From NCBI GenBank assembly GCA_036417435.1, contig CM070899.1:145652237-145716236 (forward strand): DNA of 64,000 nucleotides, read 5' to 3'. Positions 56,300-64,000 of the stretch are shown piece by piece. The first letter of the stretch is position 1; each line of letters opens with the position of its first letter. This stretch comes from Inia geoffrensis (Eukaryota > Chordata > Mammalia > Artiodactyla > Iniidae). The notes below the pieces were generated by a model that was not told where the DNA came from, searched no databases, and saw only the letters and a program-made list of their open reading frames with translations. A program made the translations under genes and the position numbers.

Positions 56300-57130
56300 A
56301 TAATACCAAGGATTTGTAAAGACGGGAAAATGTTCCTCAGCCCCTGTTCACTTGGAAATGTAATTGGTCCAATCACTCTGGAAAACCTTTGTGCAGGATC
56401 TACTAAAGATGAAGATACCTATGACCCAGGAATTCCACCCCAAGGTACACATCCAACAGAAACACATGCATACCTTCACCAAAACTTAAGCATGATAATG
56501 CCCACGGAGGCAGTACTCATGACAGCCCCAAAGTGGACACTGCACACATGTCCACCAATGGCAGAATGGATGGAGTGGATGATGAAATGGTGGTAACCAT
56601 ACTATAGGGTGCTCTGCTGCAGTAGAATGAACTCCCTACCACCACACCCAACAGTGCAGAGCGAAAGAAGCCACACACAATAGACTACATACAGTATCAT
56701 TTCAAGGTGACCCTTCAACAACTTGAACAACGTGGAAGTTGATCCCAGTATACTTAGAGTCTCTTAGCGGATACTCTGTATCCACAGATTCAACCAACCA
56801 TATAGTACTGTAGTATATACTATTGAAAAATATCCACGTATAAGTGAACGCATGCAATTCAAACCACGTTGCTCAAGGGTCAACTGAATATAAAGCTCAA
56901 AGACCAGTAAAGGTTATATACATTAACAGATGTCAGGAGATTGATTACTTTGGGGAAAAGTGGGTGAGAGGACTGGGGAGCCATCATGGGGGCTTCTGGA
57001 ATATTCCATTTCCTGATCTGGGCAGTGGGAATGTGGTATGTATATTTTGTGAAAATTCATCAAGCTGTATACTTATAACCTGACTGTTTTTCTCTATGTA
57101 TGATATACTTTAATTAAGAATTATAAGTTC
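56300..57130 (+). mobile_element. old L1 (L1ME-type) ORF2 tail and 3' UTR
   Basis: 'ccaatcactctggaaaacct', 'ctatgacccaggaattccac', 'acagccccaaagtggacact', 'gagcgaaagaagccacacac'. After a Tigger insertion it continues 'gattgattactttggggaaa', 'ccatttcctgatctgggcag', 'gtgaaaattcatcaagctgt', 'atgatatactttaattaaga'. No coding capacity. Confidence 0.75.
56703..56886. mobile_element. Tigger-type MITE nested in old L1
   Basis: Ends 'aaggtgacccttcaacaact' and 'cacgttgctcaagggtcaactg' in split form are inverted repeats. The internal 'gtatccacagattcaaccaa' is shared with the 39.1-kb element, showing the same superfamily but a different subfamily. No transposase. Confidence 0.75.
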
Positions 57131-57131
57131 A

Positions 57132-57474
57132 GCTTCCCTGGTGGCGAAGTGGTTAAGAATCCGCCTGCCAATGCAGGGGACACGGGTTCGAGCCCTGGTC
57201 CGGGAAGATCCCCCATGCCGTGAAGCAACTAAGCCCGTGCGCCACAACTACTGAGCCTGAGCTCTAAAGCCAGCGAGCCACAACTACTGAGCCCATGTTC
57301 CACAACTACTGAAGCCCACGCGCCTAGAGCCCACGCACCTAAGAGCCTGTGCTCTGCAACAAGAGAAGCCACTGCAATGAGGAGCCCCTGCTCACAGCAA
57401 CTAGAGAAAGCCTGTGCACAGCAACGAAGACTCAACACAGCCAAAAGTAAATAAATAAATTTATTAAAAAAAAA
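57132..57474 (+). mobile_element. CHR-type SINE (long form), sense
   Basis: Head 'gcttccctggtggcgaagtg', B-box 'gggttcgagccc' (57,184-57,195), long body with repeated 'gccacaactactgagc' and 'cgcctagagcccacgc', tail 'aaataaataaatttatt'. Imperfect duplication 'attataagttca' and 'attaaaagttca' at about 57,120-57,131 and 57,475-57,486. Confidence 0.9.
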
Positions 57475-57486
57475 ATTAAAAGTTCA

Positions 57487-59920
57487 CTTAAAAAAAAAAG
57501 ATTCCTGTAGAGAAAGTATGAGTTGAAGATAACATCAATGATACAAACACAAGTAAATGCCAAAAAAAAAAAAAGGCAGGGCCTCATATTTCCCTAATAA
57601 AAACTTTTGTGAGCCATATTACAAGGTTAAAAACAATGACAAAGACAATGGGAAAAAATGGGAAATTATGTAGAAAATAATTTGAAATATCAATTTATAC
57701 TCAAAATCATTTACAACAAACATCACTCTGTCTTGCGATATCAGCTGATAGTATGAAACCATCAGGATTAGCTAGACGACATTTTAAAATACTGTTTATT
57801 TCATGTTTGTCTCCTCTTTTTATGTATGTGTTGGCTTGTTCTATAACTTACATTTTATATGAACAAAGTAATACAAGTACATAATTTATATATAATTAAT
57901 AGCATTATTGATACTTACAGAAACTTTCACTGATGGGGTTTAAGCAAAACCATTTGGAACCTCTTATCTAGATGCATTCATATAAACATACCATCATATC
58001 TCTCAGGAAAAAGGCACCAAGGTACCCAGACTTTGTGGAAATTTTGCACTTTTAAAGTTATTCTTAAATCTCCAATAAGAAGGAAAGTTGAATCCTCCAG
58101 GAAATCTGCTTTAAGTCTTCATTTTTCCTTTACTTATGAAAACATAGCTGAAGAGGGAGGTTAGCAAATAGACCTTTATCTCTCTTTGAAGCTTCAGAAA
58201 TAGTCTGGAAAGAGGATTTAGGTCTCAGTGCCGGGTTGCCACCACTGCCCCTTGAGAAAAGTCAACAAATTGGGTAGCCCTGCAGCTCACAGCCGAGCCA
58301 AGCAAGCAAGCAGAAGTGAAGGTGCAAATCCCTCCTTTCACGGGGGACGACCAAGTGCAAATCTGACCCTGCGGCCCCCAGTCTGGATAAACAGATCCCT
58401 TGTTTGGTTGGGAGAGGGTCAGAGGTGCAGATGCTGAACTGGAAAACCACGTGAGCGGGAACCACATCTACCCTCACAAGCATCTCACCTCTTCCATAGC
58501 AACCGTCTTCATTTTCCTCCTTAACTGACGAGCCTAGTTACCATAGACAGATTCACTCTACAACACATGGCAGCATCTAGACCCAAATTAGAGCACTGTC
58601 AGGTTTCAGGAATGTACCACTGGTTAAGTATCTTCCAACAGGACTTCTGCCATCAGAGATCTGTACACATGCTGGTGAATTCCAATTGCCCTCCACCCTG
58701 TTTCTGCTCCCAGGGCAAATTTCATGTTGATCTCACACTTCCATCCATCAAGACTATTTTACTGCTTTTGGTCACAAATATTAAGCCTTAATTTTCACCA
58801 AGTTACACTCCTCACGGCCTCCTCATGCTACAGCCAAACAAACCTGCTTTGACCGCCTCGAGAAGGAAATAGCTAATTTACTTTCAAAAGCGTGCTGAAC
58901 ACTTGGGGGAAAGTCAGCCTCGTGTTTCCTCCTTGATGGGTTTCAGCTCTCCGTCTGTCCAGGGGAGTCAATTAAAGATTAAGCTGGAATTGGAGAGAAA
59001 CCAGCTAGGCTGGCTCTGCTGAGGCACTTCGCCCATTAGACCAGACAAAGAATGAGGATGAGAGGTAGGGGCAGCCTGAGGATGTCTCTAGAAACCAGCA
59101 GCACCCTCCTCCTGCCTGATGACTCTCAGGGCCATGCTTCCAGAAAAATAAGGGAGAAATGCACCCGGGCCTTGTTATTAAAATTCTTAACCACATGACG
59201 TTTATGAAATGGGAATGTTGTAAAAATGAAATGAAACACACAGCACACAGGACTATGCCTGCACAGTTATCGATTGCTACGGCAAAACCATAACTTGTTA
59301 AACCGTAACCGCTACTTCTAACTAGACCCACCCCTGGCCTCGGGGAAGTAAGTCAGGGGATATATGGAAAGGACAGTCCACTTTGGATGGAGCCTGTCTC
59401 TTGCTGCTGCTCCCATAGACTCAAGCGGGGATGCCATTCTGGGAAGGGATGGAGCCCTGCAATTCCTGGGATGTGGCTGATGCAGCTAAGTCACACCTTA
59501 ACGGGGTTTCTCTCCCCGCTGTTGGGTGTGGTGCGGAGAGCCTGGCCTTGGGACCCACGGGTTTCCTTTCATGATCGAGCTGTGTGATTCTGGGAAGCCC
59601 CTGCCAACCAGCATTCACTGCACACCTGCAAGGCTGGTGGGCGACACCTGTCCTTTTGCCACATTTATCCTGCGCTTCCCACATCAGCAACCCAAGTCAT
59701 GGGTCTTCCTCCCTAAATGCTGTTTTCTCAGATACTCAGTAGAGGGAGCCGACTGGTGGGTGCAGAGAGCTTCAAGCTCCACAGTCCCCTTCACCAAGAA
59801 GCAGCTCTACTTTGTCATTTTCCATACTGGACGTCCGCCTACGATTTTGTTTGAACAAAGGATTCCCTAGCTAAAAAAAAGGAAAAACAGTTTGGGACTT
59901 ATTCCTCTAGGTGGGATTAA
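57487..59920. other. 2.4 kb without recognised repeats or genes
   Basis: Only short A-runs. AT-rich at 57,500-58,100, then mixed. No exon supported; a candidate region for conserved non-coding sequence. Confidence 0.35.
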
Positions 59921-59934
59921 TCTCATGAACTCTT

Positions 59935-60144
59935 TTTTTTTTTTTTTTTTTGCGGTACGCGGGCCTCTCACTGCTGTGGCCTCTCCCGTCGCGGAGCACA
60001 GGCTCGGGACGCGCAGGCTCAGCGGCCATGGCTCACGGGCCCAGCCGCTCCGGGGCATGTGGGATCCTCCCGGACCGGGGCACGAACCCGTGTCCCCTGC
60101 ATCGGCAGGCGGACTCTCAACCACTGCACCACCAGGGAAGCCCC
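59935..60144 (-). mobile_element. CHR-type SINE (short form), antisense
   Basis: T-run to 59,951, 'gcggtacgcgggcctctcac', 'ggcggactctcaaccactgc', head 'accaccagggaagcccc'. The 14-bp duplication 'tctcatgaactctt' lies at 59,921-59,934 and 60,145-60,158. Among the least diverged copies, so likely young. Confidence 0.95.
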
Positions 60145-60158
60145 TCTCATGAACTCTT

Positions 60159-62700
60159 AAAGGAAACTTCAACAGGGCTCTTAAAGTGTAGAAGTATCTT
60201 TCCTACAACTATTTCTCATGGAGCCTGTCCCTCAAAGCCAAGGCCAGACTGTGAAATTAGTTCAACAAGCACTCCTACATTTGGGCTAAATTACCTTAGA
60301 GAGAGCTGGGGGCCTTGCTCTGATCGCTAAGTGATCTAATAATGCAAAACAAGAAGCCACACCACATTTCCTGTCTCAAGGAACATGTGGTTGGCATGAC
60401 CCATAGGTGGTCCTTTTCTGGGAACCATCAACTGCTCCTGCCACAAATTTCGCAGGATCTCCTTTGGCAGCTGCCTGAAGTCGAGAGAGCCTGGCCTGCC
60501 GGCTAAACAGGGTCTGCAGCTGGCGTGCAAGGGCTTTGGGGCAGAGGCTCGCCCGCTCTGGTGGTGTTGTGGGTAAGCTGGCCAGGCGGTGCTGGGGTGC
60601 TGAGGAACGCACGTAGAGCATGCACCTCTGTGCCTGGCACGCAACATCCAAACACGCTCCCCAACAGGCAGATTCTGTGAGTGGAAATGAGCACCGTCTT
60701 TAGACAAAGGGCCATGCTGGGTGCTGGGGGGAGGCGGGTGGCGCATGGAAGGGCAGCCCTCAGGGAGCTTAGACCCCGGGGCAGGAACTGAATGTTACAC
60801 TGATGTCCATATTCTGTAGCACCCTGGGATCTATTCCAAGAGTTGTGCCAAGAAAGAACTGAGGGAACTAGAAAAGGGAGGGACCCATTCCTTTTCACAA
60901 AAGCTTCTTGGATAAGGTGACCTCACAACCCAGTCTGCCCAGGCAGTTCTGGTTTGGGAGTTTTGTTCCAAGAAAGTCCAGGGTGAATGATAAATCCTAT
61001 GATGGCCTTACATGGGGAGGACCTGGCCCTTGAGCTGCTGGTCCCTGAAGGTCCTGTAGAATGTCCACAGGTAGGAAGCATTCACAGTAGGGAACAGCCG
61101 AGCAAAGTCACGAGGTAGGAAAGTGGGAGTGTTTGGGAAACACCAAGGAGTCGGCTTCGGGTGGAACCTCAAGGGCACGGGGGCGGGGGTGGCGCTCAGA
61201 GGGGACATGAGAGAATCCGGCACATTCCAAGGGGCGTCACAGGCTGAGGCACGCTTTGCTCTGGTTGGTGATGGCACCCCGTGGAGCCTTCTGAGCAGGA
61301 GTAGGGTATTCAGAGGCGAGCTTTAGCCCAAAGCAGTGGGAGGAATGAGAGGACAGAGCTGGGAGTGCAAGGCAGGCCAGGCCAGTGGGACAGGAACTCT
61401 GGCATCCCAATCATCCCGCCCCAGCCCCGGTCTCTACCCTCCCGGGCTGCCTGGGCTGAGGAATGCTGGCTCGCCCTCCGGGGTGGGGGGCAACCCACTC
61501 ACACCACTTCCTGGACACACACTGGTCCCAGGATGGGCTATTTTTGGCCCGCCCAGGCCAGTGTTTGACAAGAAAGGCACAGCTGCCAGGCACTTCCACC
61601 ACACTGGGACCCACTGTTCCATAAAGGGCTTGAGTTATGGTCCCCTGGACCCTAGGGCACAAGGCTGGAGGGTGGTGGCGTGCCTTCCTAGAGTCACTGT
61701 GCACTTTGTCTTTCCTGGGTCTGGGGGGTAAGTCAGCCAACAGCCTTTGTTCAGCACGTGCTGAACCCAGAAAGCAGGTGTTCCTGGGCTGTGTCTGCTC
61801 ACGGATTGCAGGGCAGCAAGGGATACTCACTCTCACGGTAGTGACTCCAGCCTGCCCTCTGTTCAACCACAGCTGCAGCGTGTGTGGGACAACACTGCCA
61901 AGGGGAGGCTGGGCCTGACAACCCCTGCAGAATGGTCCCCGAGCAAGGGGGATTTATAGTCAAGGAGTCATGTTTAGAAGGGACCCACCGAAAACAAGCT
62001 TAGAAGCTTCCTACTGATGAGAGCGTCATCCTAGCCTAGGACCCCTCTCTGCTCCATCACCCTATTAATCCATTCACCATCTTTTACTCGTATTACTTTA
62101 AAACTTTCCGCTTTCCCAGTTTTTTCCCCCGAGTTCTTGCCTCTCCAACACATCCTCAAAATCAAGGCCCAAGACGCCGGGCTCTTTAATGGTGGAGCTA
62201 AGTACTAATCTCCCTTGATATCTCCGTGCACAGAAGAGTAAAATAAATGTTGAGTGAGGAAATAAATGCAAGAACAAAGGAATGAATGAACGTGACTTGG
62301 GTGGCTCCATCTGAGCAGTGTCCTCTCCCCACTCCAGCAGCCCTCCAGGGGGCTGGGAAGGGAAGGAAAGCCACACGTGCACAGCTAAGGCAGAGGAGAC
62401 TGGTAGAGGATGCAAGGGCTGTGAAGGCAACCCAGCAGTGGCTCTAAAAGAAATGTGCAAATCCAGCCTCTCCGCTGCTCCCCTTTTATTTTTAGTGATG
62501 CCACATTACAGAAGGTGAAACTCTGAATTTATTGCCCCCAGGAGGACATCTGTTTTCTTTGTGACAGTGGAGCTCAGTGGCAAAGGTGAGGCTGACAAAT
62601 GTGGGCGAAGCTGATGAAAGCCACGGTCCTCACCCACAGTTTGCGCCTCAGTAATAAAATGATGATGATTCCACTGATGCTGAAAGTAACGCATGGGACC
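60159..62700. other. no recognised gene; L2-like piece at 60,690-60,800
   Basis: Minus-oriented L2 wording at 60,710-60,790 ('catgctgggtgctggggg', 'cctcagggagcttagacccc'). 61,380-61,640 is GC-rich and contains a CArG-like 'ctatttttgg' at about 61,541, without gene context. Confidence 0.4.
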
Positions 62701-62704
62701 ATTT

Positions 62705-62920
62705 AGTTAGTACATACTGAGTGCAAGACATTCTGATAAGCACTTAACACGCGCTATTCGTTGAATAGTCACAATGTTACTAGGAAATAGATACTATTAT
62801 TGTCACTGTTTTGGGAGGAGGCTTAATGAGATTAAGCATCTGGATCAAGGTCACATCACTGGTAAGGGGCAGAGCAGTGATTTAAACCCCCGGCGGTCTG
62901 ATTGCAAAGTCACTACTCCT
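62705..62920 (-). repeat. MIR SINE, antisense
   Basis: 'catactgagtgcaagacatt', 'gataagcacttaacacgcgc', 'gatactattattgtcactgt', 'caaggtcacatcactggtaa', 'ggggcagagcagtgatttaa' form a nearly full-length reverse MIR. Confidence 0.8.
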
Positions 62921-63035
62921 GTGCATCCTGGTGCCATTAAATTTCTTCTTGCATGGACCAATGGTCACACTCGTTGGGGAAGAGGTAGAAAAAAGGAAGG
63001 GAAATACAGGTTGAGGGTCTGCTAACTGCCAGCTA

Positions 63036-63115
63036 TCGGGCTAGGTGCTTTATAGATGTAAACTCACTTGGTGCAACGCTTTACACCAAAGGCTGTCTTA
63101 CGCCCCGCTTTGTGC
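63036..63115. repeat. short repeat shared with 24,898-24,965
   Basis: 'cgggctaggtgctttataga' then 'tgtaaactcacttggtgcaa', continuing in parallel with the 24.9-kb copy through 'ctgtcttacg', then drifting into MIR-like 'cagatgaagcacc'. Confidence 0.55.
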
Positions 63116-63299
63116 AGATGAAGCACCTCTATGTCAGAGGTGAAATTGTAGGTCTGATGTCATAAGTGGTAATTAGCCCAAGTGAAGAGTATTGAGGTTG
63201 GTAAGCGATTTAGGTAACTGATGACAGAGATGGGGTAGAGACTGAGGAATAGATGGGGCCGTTGGGGGGTGGTGGCTTCTACTCTACGTGTTGAACTAG

Positions 63300-63398
63300 A
63301 TCAGAGGTTGGCAAAGTTTTCCTGTAAGAGGCAAGAAAGTCACTATTTTAGGCTTTACTGACAAAAACAGGATTTGGCCTGTAGGCCAGTTTGCTGGC
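63300..63398 (+). repeat. hAT-type MITE fragment
   Basis: 'atcagaggttggcaaagttt', 'tcctgtaagaggcaagaaag', 'attttaggctttactgacaa', 'aaacaggatttggcctgtag', 'gccagtttgctggctc' match the two ends of a Charlie-type non-autonomous element with the middle deleted. Confidence 0.65.
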
Positions 63399-64000
63399 TC
63401 TTGAACCAGATGACGATGACACAAGGAAAGTTTGAACTCTCCGGAGACGCCTGTTCCAAAGAGCAGCTTTCATATATGAATTCATTCATGATTTCTGAGA
63501 GTTTAATTTGTTCTACGAACCTAGAATCATTAGCATACGCCGTCAAAAGGCAAACGCCTGGGTAATTATTAAATCGACTCTGGTGGGAAAATTCTAATAC
63601 ATGTACAAACTTCCTAGCGGGAACAGAAAGGGGAGTACTTTCCACCGAGGAGGGAAAAAAAAAAAGAGAGTACGTGCACATTCCCATACTCTGAGCCCTG
63701 AATACAGAACAGATGCTAAGACTTAAATTGACATCCAAATCTTTTGCTCCTCTTTGGAATATGGACCAGGGCTTAGACGAGTTGGTGGCTTAGGTAATTA
63801 AGAACTAAAGATCACTGGCTTTCATTCTAAAGGCCGTATGTTCACAGAAAGCTTTTTCCTTGTGTGGACGCCAGAAACTTACGCACAGCACCATTTTCAC
63901 TGAAGAATGAAGGAGCTTATTTCACTGAGGAAAGAAAGAATTAAAGGATTGGAAATATCGACATCAGAAATAATCCATCTTCATAAGCTGTAATGGGAGG
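63399..64000. other. no recognised feature
   Basis: No supported gene or repeat to the end of the window. Confidence 0.35.

Noticed and set aside
430..60152. Apparent protein family repeated at 0.4, 19.0, 31.5, 36.8 and 60.0 kb
   Set aside because: All members are translations of antisense CHR SINEs.
62340..62360. CTCF-like 'cctccagggggctg'
   Set aside because: Two mismatches to the core motif; much weaker than the site at 46,103.

Overview
The window looks like ordinary nuclear DNA from a cetacean (whale or dolphin), about 64 kb with no protein-coding gene that I can support. The assignment rests on its youngest mobile elements. Ten copies of a tRNA-Glu-derived SINE of the CHR type occur, with the head reading like 'cttccctggtggcgcagtgg' or its reverse complement, and most still have recognisable target-site duplications. 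CHR SINEs are characteristic of Cetacea (and close to those of hippopotamus). I see no ruminant BovB or Bov-tA copy. Older layers (MIR, L2, MER5A, Tigger, MLT1, old L1M) are those shared by all placental mammals.

Layout. Positions 1-36,000 are mainly old L2 and MIR fragments with scattered CHR SINEs, a short L1 3' end at 6.8 kb, a pyrimidine-rich L2-dominated block at 17.9-20.3 kb, a probable solo LTR at 30 kb and a weaker LTR candidate at 23 kb. Positions 36,150-38,580 are an old antisense L1. Positions 39,100-41,200 hold a Tigger element, two MIRs and an MLT1 LTR split by an L1 3' end. Positions 43,500-51,260 are an L1 cluster: two 5'-truncated antisense copies, then one full-length sense copy (45,304-51,260) with a perfect 15-bp target-site duplication. 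That copy has a YY1-like site at +13, decayed ORF1 and ORF2, and extra non-L1 sequence at its 3' end that looks like a 3' transduction. Positions 55,680-57,490 are a nested stack of microsatellite, L1, CHR SINE, older L1, Tigger and a second CHR SINE. The rest, to 64,000, is sparse.

Open reading frames are explained either by L1, by antisense reading of CHR SINEs (which gives an apparent 'protein family' repeated through the window), or by chance. The window is therefore intergenic or lies within a long intron. I found no RNA gene, CpG island, CRISPR array or undescribed biological system. The most informative items are the L1 with its putative transduced tail, a perfect CTCF-type motif in that L1's 5' UTR, a roughly 740-bp inverted pair of L1 3' segments, and a short repeat shared by 24.9 and 63.0 kb. 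Repeat names come from recognising family consensus features by eye; the boundaries of old repeats are approximate.
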